NCBI GenBank assembly: GCA_025999455.1
Contig: AP024683.1
Location: forward strand, 317,501-381,500
From: Geminicoccaceae bacterium
GTDB taxonomy: Bacteria; Pseudomonadota; Alphaproteobacteria; Geminicoccales; Geminicoccaceae
Direction of reading: 5' to 3'
DNA length: 64,000 nt
The notes below the pieces were generated by a model. The model was not told the origin of the DNA. It saw nothing but the letters and a program-made list of their open reading frames with translations, and ran no database searches. Within the stretch, counting starts at the first letter, position 1; each line of letters opens with the position of its first letter. Positions 50,149-59,173 of the stretch are shown one piece after another. Made by a program: the position numbers and the translations under genes.

Positions 50149-51321
50149 ATGAACCCGGTCCTCACAGCACTCGGGCGGCGGCTCCGTCTCGGGCTCGTGG
50201 GCGGCAGTCGCGGCTTCATCGGCCCGATCCACCGGGCGGCGGCCCGGCTCGACGACCTCTTCGAACCGGTCGCGGGCGTTCTTTCCTCCGATCCCGAAAC
50301 GGGGCGGCGGGTCGGCACCGCCCTGGGCCTCGCGCCCGAGCGCTGCTACCCGGACGTGTCCACCATGGTGGCCGGCGAGCGCGCCCGCCCGGACGGAATC
50401 GAGGTCGTGGCGATCATGACGCCCAATGCCGACCACGCGCCGCAAGCCACCGTCTGCCTCGAGGCGGGCCTCGACGTGATCTGCGACAAGCCGCTCGCCG
50501 CCTCGCTCGACGAAGCCCGAGCGCTCGCCGCGACGGTCCGCCGGACCGGCCGGCTCTTCGTCCTCACCCACAATTACAGCGCCTACCCGATGGTCCACCA
50601 AGCCCGCGCCATGGTCCGGGCGGGCGCCATCGGTTCGGTCCGCCAGATCCACCTCACCTACGTCCAAGGCCACAACGCGACGCTCGTCGAGGCCACGCCC
50701 GGAGGGCGGACCTGGCGCTTCGATCCGGCTCGCTGCGGTCCCTCGCTCGTGCTCGGTGACATCGGCACCCACGCCCACCATCTGGGCGCCTTCGTCACCG
50801 GCCTCGTGCTCGAATCGGTGGTGGCCGACGTCCGCGCCACGGTGCCGGGCCGCACGGTCGACGACACGGCCTGCCTCTTGTGCCGTTGGTCCGGCGGTGC
50901 GGTCGGCACGCTCTGGGTGACCGAGGCGGCGGCCGGCGCCGAGCACGGCCTCGCCTTCCGGATCTTCGGCAGCGAGGGCGGGCTCGAATGGCACCAGGAG
51001 CGGCCGAACGAACTGCGCCACCGTCGGCTCGGTGGGTTCGAGGAGGTGCTGACCCGCCGCCGTGACGGCCTCGCCCCGGACGCTGCGCGGCTCGTGCGCA
51101 CCGAGCGCGGCCACCCCGAGGGCTATCTCGAAGCGTTCGCCAACCTCTACCGCGATGCGGCCCGGGCGATCCTCGCCCGCCGTGGCCTCGCGCCACCGCT
51201 GCCCGAGGGCGCCTTGCCCACCGTCGAGGACGGGGTCGCGGGCCTCGCCCTGATCGAGGCGGCGCTACGCTCGGCCGCGACCGGCACCTGGGTCGATTGC
51301 CGGGTGGGGCTGCCGTCCTGA
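50149..51321 (+). CDS. Gfo/Idh/MocA-family NAD(P)-dependent oxidoreductase
   Basis: A 390-residue protein with an N-terminal Rossmann fold (LGLVGGSRGFIGPIHRAA), the family's second motif VVAIMTPNADHAPQA and the conserved Lys in CDKPLAASLDEA (normally EKP). The C-terminal substrate domain has GPSLVLGDIGTHAHHLGAFV, with the usual catalytic D-x-x-x-H pattern, and KRG-type LWVTEAAAGAEHGL. Family members oxidise or reduce sugars, inositols or related compounds. The substrate is unknown. A GGCGGGAGG ribosome site precedes the ATG. It ends close to a GNAT gene in the same direction, which probably is separately started. Confidence 0.88.
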   Translation: MNPVLTALGRRLRLGLVGGSRGFIGPIHRAAARLDDLFEPVAGVLSSDPETGRRVGTALGLAPERCYPDVSTMVAGERARPDGIEVVAIMTPNADHAPQATVCLEAGLDVICDKPLAASLDEARALAATVRRTGRLFVLTHNYSAYPMVHQARAMVRAGAIGSVRQIHLTYVQGHNATLVEATPGGRTWRFDPARCGPSLVLGDIGTHAHHLGAFVTGLVLESVVADVRATVPGRTVDDTACLLCRWSGGAVGTLWVTEAAAGAEHGLAFRIFGSEGGLEWHQERPNELRHRRLGGFEEVLTRRRDGLAPDAARLVRTERGHPEGYLEAFANLYRDAARAILARRGLAPPLPEGALPTVEDGVAGLALIEAALRSAATGTWVDCRVGLPS

Positions 51322-51355
51322 AAACTGGTTCCGGGCCCGAAAACCGTTTCCGGGC
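51320..51355 (+). repeat. short imperfect tandem repeat after the oxidoreductase gene
   Basis: Two 17-base copies, GAAAACTGGTTCCGGGC (51320-51336) and GAAAACCGTTTCCGGGC (51339-51355), differ at two positions and lie 19 bases apart. Similar GAAAACCG-TTTCC intergenic motifs are common in alphaproteobacterial genomes and have no agreed function. Confidence 0.5.
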
Positions 51356-51419
51356 GGTTGACCGCGGGCCGCGACTTTGTTGTGCTCCCGCCCGGCGATC
51401 GAAACGAGGAGCGACCGGA

Positions 51420-51941
51420 TTGGGCCCGGAACTGTTGAGGGTCCGCGATCTGACGATCAGGCGGGCGCGGCCGAGCGACGCGGCGGCCTTGGCGCGGGTG
51501 CAGGTCGACAGTTGGCGCGAGACCTACCGCGGCATGCTCCCGGAGAGCCATCTGGCCGCGCTGTCCTATGCCGGCCACGAGCGGCTCTGGCGGCGCACGC
51601 TCGCCGGGCCCAACGCCACCTTCTTGGCCGTGATCGGCGGCCAGATCGTGGGCCTCGCGAGCGGTGGTCGCTGCCGCTCGCACCAGGCCTTCTCGGGCGA
51701 GCTCCACCTCCTCTACGTCCTCCGCTCGGCCCAGGGCCGCGGCGCCGGGCGGGCCCTGTTCGACGCCGTCCACTACGCGCTCGCGGTCGCGGGCATGCCG
51801 GACCTCGTCGTCTGGGTGCTCGCCGCCAATCGTCCGGCGCGCGCCTTCTACGAGCATCTGGGCCTGCAGCCCGTGGGCGAAGGCAGCTCGCTCCTGGGCG
51901 GCGTCCGCCTCAAAGAAGTCGCCTACGGCTGGCGGGATTGA
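51420..51941 (+). CDS. GNAT-family N-acetyltransferase
   Basis: A 173-residue GCN5-related acetyltransferase. It has the N-terminal motif LTIRRARPSDAAALARVQVDSWRETYRGMLP, the acetyl-CoA-binding motif A LLYVLRSAQGRGAGRALFDAV (R/Q-x-x-G-x-G/A), and motif B VWVLAANRPARAFYEHLGLQPVGE. The pattern is that of RimI-like or YjaB-like enzymes; the acceptor is unknown. The TTG at 51420 has a GAGGAG ribosome site eight bases before it; no ATG fits between it and the conserved region. The gene is convergent with phaC, 48 bases apart. Confidence 0.85.
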   Translation: MGPELLRVRDLTIRRARPSDAAALARVQVDSWRETYRGMLPESHLAALSYAGHERLWRRTLAGPNATFLAVIGGQIVGLASGGRCRSHQAFSGELHLLYVLRSAQGRGAGRALFDAVHYALAVAGMPDLVVWVLAANRPARAFYEHLGLQPVGEGSSLLGGVRLKEVAYGWRD

Positions 51942-51989
51942 CCCGCCCGGCAGGACCGGCTGTCGGCTCGTCGTCCCGCCGGTCCGCCC

Positions 51990-53786
51990 TCAGACCGCCT
52001 TGACCTTGACGTAGGACCCGGGCGCGTCCTCGATGACCGGGAGCTCGCCTTCGCCGGGCCGGCGCGCCGGCACTTTCGGGCCCGAGCGGGCGGCGTTCCA
52101 GTTCGCCCAGTCGTTCCACCAGGAGCCCTTGTGCTGGGTCGCCCCGGCGAGCCAGGCGTCCGGATCGGGCGGCAGCTCGTCGTTCGTCCAATAGCCGTAC
52201 TTGCCCGAGGCCGGCGGGTTGACGATCCCGGCGATGTGGCCCGAGCCGGCCAACACGAAGCGCTTCTCGCCGCGATAGAGCTGGGTCGCCGCGTAGGTGC
52301 TCTTCCAGGGCGCGATGTGGTCCTCCCGGGTCGCCACGATGTAGGCGGGCGTGTCGATCGTCCGCAGATCGATCGGCACCCCCGCGAGGCACACGCCACC
52401 CGGCTCCACGAGCTTGTTCTCGTGGTAGAACTTGCGCAGATAGAAGCTGTGCATCGCCGCCGGCATGCGGGTGCTGTCGGAGTTCCAATAGAGCAGGTCG
52501 AACGGGAAGGGCTCCTTGCCCATCAGATAATTGTTGACGACGAACGACCAGATCAGATCGTTGGCGCGCAACAGGTTGAACGTCGTCGCCATCTCGGCAC
52601 CGTCGAGATAGCCCCGGCGCGCCATGATCTCCTCGAGGGCGGCGAGCTGCTCCTCGTCGATGAAGACGCCGAGCTCGCCGGGCTCCTTGAAATCGACCAG
52701 GGTCGTGAAGAAGGTGACGGCGGCGACCCGGCGATCCTTCTTGGCCTTCATCCAGGCGAGCGTGCTCGCCATGAGCGTGCCGCCCAGGCAATAGCCGATC
52801 GCCGTGAGCTCCTTCTCCCCCGTCGCCCGGCGCATCGCGTCCATCGCCGCGATCGGCCCTTCGAGCAGGTAATCGTCGAAGCCCTTGTGGGCCAGTCGCT
52901 CGTCCGGGTTGACCCAGGAGATGACGAAGGTCGTGAAGCCCTGGTCCACACAGAACTTGATGAAGCTGTTCTGCGGCTGCAGATCGAGGATGTAGTACTT
53001 GTTGATCCAGGGCGGCACGATCAGGAGCGGCCGTTTGTAGACCTCGGCGGTCGCCGGCTCGTACTGGATGAGCTGCATGAGCTCGTTCTGGTAGACGACC
53101 TTGCCCGGCGTGGTCGCGATGTTGCGGCCGACCTCGAACGCCTCGTAGTCGGTCATCTTGATGGCGAGCCGGCCGCGCCCGCGCTCCAGGTCCTCGAGCA
53201 TGTTCTTGAGACCGCGGAGCAGGTTCTCGCCGCGGGTCTCGAGCGTCGTCTTCAGGACCTCGGGATTGGTCAAGACGAAGTTGGTCGGCGCCAGCGCGTC
53301 GACGAACTGACGGGTGTAGAACTCGACCTTCTGGCGCGTCTTGGGGTCGAGACCTTGCGTTTCGCTCACCGTCTGGGTGAGGAAGCGCGAGGCCAACAGA
53401 TAGGACTGTTTGACGAAGTCGAAGAGGACGTTGTCGCTCCAGGCCGGGTCCTTGAAGCGCCGGTCGCCGCGCTCCGGCACGATCACCGGCTCGACCTCCT
53501 GGCCCATGAGCCGCTGCGTCGTGGTCTGCCAGAGCCGCAGATAATCCTGCCACAGCTCGAACTGTGCCTGCGCGAGCTCGAACGGGTTGCTCATGAGCTG
53601 GCGGGTGAGCTCGAGGAAGGCCGAGCCGATGGCGTTCGGGTTGACGGCCGCGTTCTGCGCCTCCAACAGGTTCTGCCGGGAGAGGAACTCCTCGACGAGA
53701 GCCCGGCTCTTGGCGGCGATCTCGCTCATGATCGCGACGATTTCCTCCGAGCGCGCCGCGCTCTCGGCCGCCGATTGCTTCGCCAT
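51990..53786 (-). CDS. phaC: class I poly(3-hydroxyalkanoate) synthase PhaC
   Basis: A 598-residue polymerase of hydroxyacyl-CoA into PHA granules. It has the PhaC_N domain (NPFELAQAQFELWQDYLRLWQTTTQRL, DRRFKDPAWSDNVLFDFVKQSYLL) and the alpha/beta-hydrolase catalytic domain. The lipase-like box is GYCLGGT with nucleophile Cys333; the general-base Asp is in VATREDHIAPW and the His in LAGSGHIAGIVNPP. The end EDAPGSYVKVKAV is typical. Length is class I. ATG 53786 follows a GGGGATCGACGG region with a weak ribosome site. It supports storage of acetyl-CoA-derived carbon, which feeds the ethylmalonyl-CoA enzymes encoded nearby. Confidence 0.95.
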   Translation of the reverse strand: MAKQSAAESAARSEEIVAIMSEIAAKSRALVEEFLSRQNLLEAQNAAVNPNAIGSAFLELTRQLMSNPFELAQAQFELWQDYLRLWQTTTQRLMGQEVEPVIVPERGDRRFKDPAWSDNVLFDFVKQSYLLASRFLTQTVSETQGLDPKTRQKVEFYTRQFVDALAPTNFVLTNPEVLKTTLETRGENLLRGLKNMLEDLERGRGRLAIKMTDYEAFEVGRNIATTPGKVVYQNELMQLIQYEPATAEVYKRPLLIVPPWINKYYILDLQPQNSFIKFCVDQGFTTFVISWVNPDERLAHKGFDDYLLEGPIAAMDAMRRATGEKELTAIGYCLGGTLMASTLAWMKAKKDRRVAAVTFFTTLVDFKEPGELGVFIDEEQLAALEEIMARRGYLDGAEMATTFNLLRANDLIWSFVVNNYLMGKEPFPFDLLYWNSDSTRMPAAMHSFYLRKFYHENKLVEPGGVCLAGVPIDLRTIDTPAYIVATREDHIAPWKSTYAATQLYRGEKRFVLAGSGHIAGIVNPPASGKYGYWTNDELPPDPDAWLAGATQHKGSWWNDWANWNAARSGPKVPARRPGEGELPVIEDAPGSYVKVKAV

Positions 53787-53867
53787 CCGTCGATCCCCTA
53801 TGATCCCGCACGAACCGGCCGGGCCCGGGCCGCGCCCACCCGCCCTCCACTTTCGGGCGACCCGCCG

Positions 53868-55010
53868 ATGCGACTGGTAGACCATGGCTCGGCCGTCGCC
53901 AATGCCGACGCGGTGCCGAGCCGCATCCTCGGACCACGGCTCGCGGGTCGGGTGTGGCGCCGGGCGGTGATCGTCGGCTTCGTGAGCCTCCTCGGTTGCG
54001 CGGCCCCGCCCAGTCGGCCCTCGCTCCACGAGGTGCCCGAACGACCGCGGCTCGCGCCCGCGGCCGAGCGGACGGCGCTCGCCGACCAGGTGCGCAGGGA
54101 CGGCGCGGCCGCCTGGAGCGAGGCGCAGGCGCTCCGGTCGCGCACCGGCAAGACCGCTTTGCCACCGCCCGCCTGGCTGTTCGAGTCGATCGAGCCGCCG
54201 CCGCGTCCGGCCTCGGCTCCGGCGCGCCCGCCGAACCCGGAAGCCGCGATCGTCGCCGAACGGGTCCGCAGCGAGAGCGACGACGGTAGCCTCAACAGCT
54301 TCTTGCGCCAGCTCGTCCGCCGCCAGCCGAGCGCCGAAGCGTTCGAGCTCGCGGCGCACGACGAGGTCGACGAGCCCGAGGGCCAGCCGATTCGTCGCCC
54401 GCCGCCGCCCGACGCGCCCGCCCTCGACCGGTTCCTCGATCATCTGGGCGGCAAACTCGCGGTCGGCCGCCCGGCGCCTTCGGAGCCCGCTCCCGGCAGC
54501 GAGCCCGACGCCGCGCCGGCGGCGCCGACCGCCCCTACAGGACCGGCCGGGGCCGTCGCGGTGCCCTCGGCTCCCGAGCCGACCCGGCCCCGTCCGGCTG
54601 CCGCCGAGACGCCGGCCCGACAAGTGACCCCGCCGCCTTCCGCCGAGCGCGCGCGGCCCGCGACCCCCGCGCCGGCCGGCACCCCGCCGCCGGCGCCGCG
54701 AACGGCTGCCGTCCCGCCCGAGCGGGCTCCGGCCGTGGTCCTGCCGCCGCCCTCGGCCGCCGGCACACTCTCGCCGGCCGCCCGGGCCGAACTCGAGCGG
54801 CTTGTCGAGACGGCGCGGCAGCAGGGTGCGGCCCTCGAAGTCGTGGGACGCGGGGCCCGCCCGGCGCTCGCCCTCGATCGGGCGCGAGCCGTCGCCCGCC
54901 TCGTGGTCGAGCTCGGCGTGCCCGCGGGTGGGCTCGCGGTCCGGGCTGGCGGCCCCGGCGAGGCCGTCGAGCTCTACCTGGTCGAGGGGAACCCCGGCAG
55001 GGGTGGCTGA
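53868..55010 (+). CDS. proline-rich lipoprotein with a short OmpA-like C-terminal segment
   Basis: A 380-residue protein from the ATG at 53868, or 352 residues if the GTG at 53952 is used. The latter would give MWRRAVIVGFVSLLGC, an ideal lipoprotein signal with lipobox LLGC, so the true start may be there. The mature protein has a helical region (about 55-160), then a long Ala/Pro-rich stretch (about 210-305). The C-terminal SPAARAELERLVETARQQGAALEVVGRG ... LALDRARAVARLVVELGVP is similar to the end of an OmpA-type domain but lacks its HTD motif. Envelope location is likely, function unknown. It is divergent from phaC by 81 bases. Confidence 0.6.
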   Translation: MRLVDHGSAVANADAVPSRILGPRLAGRVWRRAVIVGFVSLLGCAAPPSRPSLHEVPERPRLAPAAERTALADQVRRDGAAAWSEAQALRSRTGKTALPPPAWLFESIEPPPRPASAPARPPNPEAAIVAERVRSESDDGSLNSFLRQLVRRQPSAEAFELAAHDEVDEPEGQPIRRPPPPDAPALDRFLDHLGGKLAVGRPAPSEPAPGSEPDAAPAAPTAPTGPAGAVAVPSAPEPTRPRPAAAETPARQVTPPPSAERARPATPAPAGTPPPAPRTAAVPPERAPAVVLPPPSAAGTLSPAARAELERLVETARQQGAALEVVGRGARPALALDRARAVARLVVELGVPAGGLAVRAGGPGEAVELYLVEGNPGRGG

Positions 55011-55083
55011 AGGGTGGCGCCCGGCGAGCGCGCCGCGGTCGCCGCGTGAGCCGCCGGATCGGCCGAGCCTGCCGCGTTCGTCG

Positions 55084-55929
55084 TCAATCCTGGACGCAGA
55101 GCTGCTCCTGGATGCCCAGCCCCTCGATCCCGAGGCGCATCCGATCGCCGGGCTTGAGGAACACCGGCTCGGGCTTGATGCCGAGCCCGACCCCCGGCGG
55201 CGTGCCGGTCGAGATGATGTCGCCCGGGTGGAGCGTGAAGAACTCGGAGAGATAGTGGACGAGGAACCGCACCCCGTAGACCATGGTCCGGGTGCTGCCG
55301 TTCTGGTAACGATGCCCGTTCACCTCGAGCCACATGGCGAGGTTCTGCGGGTCCGGGATCTCGTCCTTGGTGACGAGCCAGGGGCCGATCGGGCCGAACG
55401 TGTCCGACGACTTGCCCTTGGTCCAGGTCCCGGAGCGGTTGGTCTGCCAGTCCCGCTCCGAGACGTCGTTGACGATGCAATAGCCCGCGACGTGGTCCAT
55501 CGCCTCGGATTCGGGAATGTAACGGCCGGCCTTGCCGATCACCACGCCAAGCTCGACCTCCCAGTCGGTCTTCTTCGAGCCGCGCGGGATCCGCACGTCG
55601 TCGTAAGGACCCGAAATGGCACTCGTCGCCTTCAAGAAGAGGACCGGCTCGGGCGGCACCTTCGCACCGGTTTCGGCCGCGTGGTCGGAATAGTTGAGGC
55701 CGATGCACATGAACTTGCCGACCCCGGCCACGCAGGGGCCGATCCGAGGCGTGCCGCGGACCAGCGGCAGGGTGGTCGGATCGTAGGCCGCGATCCTGGC
55801 GAGCCCCTCGGGCGAGATCGCCTCGCCGTCGATGTCCCGGACCACGCCCGAAAGGTCGCGGATCCGCCCCTCGCCATCGAGGATACCCGGCCGCTCCTCG
55901 CCCGGCGGCCCCCAGCGCAAGAGCTTCAT
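55084..55929 (-). CDS. fumarylacetoacetate hydrolase family protein
   Basis: A 281-residue FAH-superfamily enzyme (PF01557). It has the signature KFMCIGLNYSDHAAETG, the metal ligands in DWEVELGVVIGKAGRYI (E-x-E-x-A/V pattern) and YCIVNDVSERDWQ, and the lid region GKSSDTFGPIGPWLVTKDEI, STGTPPGVG. Closest in style to 2-hydroxyhepta-2,4-diene-1,7-dioate isomerase or ureidoglycolate lyase-like members, which cleave C-C bonds in acylpyruvate-like compounds. The exact substrate cannot be set. ATG 55929 gives the typical MKLLRWG start. It has GGGAGGACC before it. An aldose 1-epimerase gene is upstream on the same strand, 86 bases away. Confidence 0.87.
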   Translation of the reverse strand: MKLLRWGPPGEERPGILDGEGRIRDLSGVVRDIDGEAISPEGLARIAAYDPTTLPLVRGTPRIGPCVAGVGKFMCIGLNYSDHAAETGAKVPPEPVLFLKATSAISGPYDDVRIPRGSKKTDWEVELGVVIGKAGRYIPESEAMDHVAGYCIVNDVSERDWQTNRSGTWTKGKSSDTFGPIGPWLVTKDEIPDPQNLAMWLEVNGHRYQNGSTRTMVYGVRFLVHYLSEFFTLHPGDIISTGTPPGVGLGIKPEPVFLKPGDRMRLGIEGLGIQEQLCVQD

Positions 55930-56015
55930 CGTCGCGGTCCTCCCCTCGCCGACCGGCGCTCGAAAGCACGGGCCGCGCGGCGCGGCAAGCCCGCCCGGCG
56001 GCGGAGGGCGATGCG

Positions 56016-57023
56016 TCAGCGCCGCGCGATCCGGCACACCATCCGGTGCCGGTAGAGCTCGCCCGGGCGCAGGATGGCACTCGGGAAGTGCGGATGGTTG
56101 GGCGCGTCGGGCAGCGCCTCGGTCTCGAGGCAGAGACCGCTGCGCGGGCCGTAGCGCACGCCGCCGCGGCCCGGCACGTCGAGCTTGGCGGCGCTGTAGA
56201 CCTGCACCCCCGGCTGATCGGCCGAGAGCTCGAGCACCCGGCCGCTCACCGGATCCTCGAGCCGGGCCACGGGGCGCAGGCCGCGGCCCGCGACGAGGAA
56301 GCAGTGGTCGAGGTTCGGTGGTCCCCGATCGTCGAGCCGGCGCGGCTCGCGATAGTCGAGCGGACCGCCCGCGACCTCCAGGATCCGGCCGGTCGGGATC
56401 AGCTCGGCGTCGGTCTCGAGCACCCGGTCGGCGAAGAGCTGCAGGCGATGGCTGTCGATCGTCCCGCCGCCCGCGAGGTTCCAATAAGTGTGGTTGACGA
56501 GGTTGACGGGGGTGGGCGCGTCCGTCCTCGCCTCCATCTCGATCCGCAAGACCTCGTCCTCGCCGAGCGCGTAGCGGCAGAGCGCCTCGAGCCTTCCCGG
56601 ATAACCCGCGTCGCCGTCCGGGGAGACGAGTCGCAGGACGACGCCCCCCGCCTCGGGCTCGAGCTCGAGCGACCAGTGGCGCAGCCCGAAGCCGCGCGGC
56701 CCGCCGTGCAGATGATGGCGGCCGTCCTGGTTGCGCGGGAGCTCGTGGACGCGGCCGTCGAGCGTGAAGCGGCCGTGCGCGATCCGGTTGGCGAAGCGGC
56801 CGACCGTGGCGCCGACCGCACCGGGCAGACGGGCATAGTCTTCGGGACGGTCGAAGCCCAGGACGAGATCGACCGGGCGCCCGTCGCGGTCCGGCAGCCT
56901 CAACCACTGGAGGGTCGCCCCGAAGCTCAGGACGGCCGCCTCGAGACCCGCTTCGTTGCGGAGGATCGCGCGCTGCACGGCCACGCCCTCGACCGCGCCC
57001 GCAGGTTCGATGGTGACGTGCAC
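56016..57023 (-). CDS. aldose 1-epimerase (mutarotase)
   Basis: A 335-residue galactose-mutarotase-like protein (PF01263). It carries the active-site motifs VGRFANRIAHGRF, the His in HHLHGGPRGFGLRHW, the second His in VNLVNHTYWNLAG, and the catalytic Glu in GLCLETEALPDAPNHP. It interconverts alpha and beta anomers of hexoses in the cytoplasm. The GTG at 57023 (MHVTIEPAG) is chosen since GGGAGG lies five bases before it; the in-frame start at 57047 would include this ribosome site in the coding region. It lies upstream of the FAH-family gene and is divergent from the small exported protein at 57095. Confidence 0.9.
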   Translation of the reverse strand: MHVTIEPAGAVEGVAVQRAILRNEAGLEAAVLSFGATLQWLRLPDRDGRPVDLVLGFDRPEDYARLPGAVGATVGRFANRIAHGRFTLDGRVHELPRNQDGRHHLHGGPRGFGLRHWSLELEPEAGGVVLRLVSPDGDAGYPGRLEALCRYALGEDEVLRIEMEARTDAPTPVNLVNHTYWNLAGGGTIDSHRLQLFADRVLETDAELIPTGRILEVAGGPLDYREPRRLDDRGPPNLDHCFLVAGRGLRPVARLEDPVSGRVLELSADQPGVQVYSAAKLDVPGRGGVRYGPRSGLCLETEALPDAPNHPHFPSAILRPGELYRHRMVCRIARR

Positions 57024-57094
57024 GACCGCCTCCCGCTTGATCGGCACGCCTTTTCTGCCAGTCTCGCGGCGGCTGCGCCATCCGCGGAGGACGC

Positions 57095-57433
57095 ATGCGC
57101 GTCGCGCCCCTGGCCTCGCTCCTTTCGGCTCTCGCGTCGCTCGCCACGGCGCCCGCCGCCCGGGCCGCGCCCGACCCCGTCCTGATCCAACAGGCGGTCG
57201 AGCCGACCAAGGCCGGCGGCGTCCTGCTCCAGATCGACCGCAACCGGATCGCCACGGTGGTGGTCGACAAGACGGCCGGCGCCGAGCACGTCGTTTCGAT
57301 CACGATGGACCGCGATCAGAAACCGCGCTTCGTGCTGCGCTGCGTCGATTTCGCGGCGGCGCGGTCGGTACTCGACGCCCTGCGCCTCGACGGGCCGCCG
57401 ATGCTCGACGTCACCGGCCGCTGCCGGTTCTGA
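57095..57433 (+). CDS. small periplasmic protein of unknown function
   Basis: A 112-residue protein with a signal peptide (MRVAPLASLLSALASLATAP..., probable cleavage ARA-AP near residue 24). The mature part of about 88 residues is rich in beta-prone segments: GGVLLQIDRNRIATVVVDK, EHVVSITMDRDQKPRFVLRC, and a Cys pair (RCVDF, GRCRF). A GCGGAGG ribosome site precedes the ATG. I recognise no family. It lies 189 bases upstream of opgG in the same direction; a link with glucan synthesis is only positional. Confidence 0.7.
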   Translation: MRVAPLASLLSALASLATAPAARAAPDPVLIQQAVEPTKAGGVLLQIDRNRIATVVVDKTAGAEHVVSITMDRDQKPRFVLRCVDFAAARSVLDALRLDGPPMLDVTGRCRF

Positions 57434-57622
57434 GCGCGACACGGAAGCTGTTGCGTCGGCGCCGCTGCTCGGCGCCCACCCCTTCTGCTATGCGACGGCC
57501 GGGGCCATATAGGCGCGCGGGGCCCGATCGTCCGGTGCGCGTTCGGCGAAGGTCGGGTTCGGCGGTTGGGCCGCGAGGCGGGACGGCGCGTCGCCCGCGG
57601 GGGAGGGGCCTCGAAGAACGGC

Positions 57623-59155
57623 ATGCTCGAGGTACGTACGACCCGTCGCGCGGTAGCTTCGCTCGTCGCGCTCACGCTCGCCGCGGCGCGAACGCGGCCG
57701 GCCCTCGCGCAAGCCGGAGCACCGGCCGGTACCCCTCAACCTTTCTCCTTCGAACGGCTCATCGAACGGACGCGCGACCTCGCGGCCAAGCCCTACGTCG
57801 CCCCGCGCGAGGTGCCGGAGTGGCAAGCGGGGCTCCCGGCCGAAGCTTGGCGGAAGATCCGGCTCAAGCCCGACCGGCTGATCTGGGCCGACTCACCGGC
57901 TTATCGGGTGCAGCCCTACGCTGCCGGCTGGATCCACCGGCGCCCGGTCCTCCTCCACCTGGTCGAGGACGGCCAGGCCCGACCCTGGCTCGCGAAACCG
58001 GAGCTCTTCGAGCTCGGTGACCTCGCCGGTCGGCAGGGGCTCGGCGAGGATCTCGGCGTCGCCGGTCTGTCGATCCTCTTCCCCTTGAACGCCGCCGATC
58101 TCTTCGAGCCGCTCTTGACGTTTTTGGGTGCGAGCTACTTCCGCGCCGTCGGCCGCGGCACGAGCCCGGGTGCCGGCGCGCGCGGCCTCGCGCTCAACAC
58201 CGGCCTCGGCCGCCCCGAAGAATTCCCGGCCTTCCGCGAGTTCTATCTCGTCCGCCCGCAGCAGCCCTTCGACCCGCTGACCCTCTACGCGCTCCTCGAC
58301 AGCCCGAGCGTCGCCGGCGCCTATCGCTTCGAGCTCGTGGTCCGCGAGCAGACCCGGATCGACGTCGACGCCAACCTCTTCTTCCGCGCCCCGGTCGAGC
58401 AGGTGGGCGTGGCGCCCTTGAGCGGCATGTTCCAGTTCGGCGCCCACGACCGGGCGGGCGTCGACGATCTCCGCCCGCAGGTCCACGACGTCGAGGGCCT
58501 CGCCATGTGGACCGCCTCGGGCGAGCTTCTGTGGCGCCCGGTGGCGAATCCGTCGGAACTCCGGCTCTCCGTCCTGGTCGACGAGAACCCGCGCGGTTTC
58601 GGCCTCTTGCAGCGGACCCGGGATTTCCGCGCCTTCGAGGATGTCGAGGCGCGCTTCGAGACGCGCCCCAATCTTTGGGTCGTGCCGCGTGGCACTTGGG
58701 GCAAGGGCTCGGTCCGTCTCATCGAGGTGCCGAGCCAGGACGAGCGGCGCGACAACATCCTCGCCTTCTGGACGCCCGAAGCGCCGGTGACCGCGGGCCA
58801 GGAGCTGCGCTTCGCCTACGGCCTCGTCTGGTCGCTCGCCTCGCCGATCGAGCCCTCGGTCGGCCGCACCCGCACCACCCGGGTGGGGAGCGCCGGCGGC
58901 GAGGCGCGGCGCGTGCTGGTCGAGTTCGAGCGCCCGCAAGGCGCCCCGCCGGCGGCAGAGCTCAAGGCCCGGATCGGCGCCGCCAACGCCAAGCTCGGTC
59001 CGGCGGTGGTGCGCGACGGGCCGCACGCCCCCACATGGAGGGTGAGCTTCGACGTCGAGCCGACCGGGACGGGCCCGGTCGAGCTCCGTTGCGTTCTGGT
59101 GGCCGGCGAGAAGCCGGTCAGTGAGACTTGGATCTACCGGCTCGACAAGAGCTGA
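57623..59155 (+). CDS. opgG: glucan biosynthesis protein OpgG/OpgD (MdoG family)
   Basis: A 510-residue periplasmic protein for osmoregulated periplasmic glucan synthesis (PF04349). The N-terminus MLEVRTTRRAVASLVAL has a twin-arginine and hydrophobic stretch, so export may be by Tat as known for OpgD. The core has FSFERLIERTRDLAAKPY, family segments QPYAAGWIHRRPVLLHLVE, ASYFRAVGRG, GLALNTG, FPAFREFYLVRP, and the later MFQFGAHDRAGVDDLRPQVHD, WDENPRGFGLLQRTRDF-like VDENPRGFGLLQR, and AFWTPEAPVTAGQELRFAY. It acts with the glucosyltransferase OpgH, whose gene starts 18 bases downstream. The ATG at 57623 is preferred over the upstream reading, which is Gly/Arg-rich filler. Confidence 0.93.
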   Translation: MLEVRTTRRAVASLVALTLAAARTRPALAQAGAPAGTPQPFSFERLIERTRDLAAKPYVAPREVPEWQAGLPAEAWRKIRLKPDRLIWADSPAYRVQPYAAGWIHRRPVLLHLVEDGQARPWLAKPELFELGDLAGRQGLGEDLGVAGLSILFPLNAADLFEPLLTFLGASYFRAVGRGTSPGAGARGLALNTGLGRPEEFPAFREFYLVRPQQPFDPLTLYALLDSPSVAGAYRFELVVREQTRIDVDANLFFRAPVEQVGVAPLSGMFQFGAHDRAGVDDLRPQVHDVEGLAMWTASGELLWRPVANPSELRLSVLVDENPRGFGLLQRTRDFRAFEDVEARFETRPNLWVVPRGTWGKGSVRLIEVPSQDERRDNILAFWTPEAPVTAGQELRFAYGLVWSLASPIEPSVGRTRTTRVGSAGGEARRVLVEFERPQGAPPAAELKARIGAANAKLGPAVVRDGPHAPTWRVSFDVEPTGTGPVELRCVLVAGEKPVSETWIYRLDKS

Positions 59156-59173
59156 GTCGAGCGAGGATCGGTG

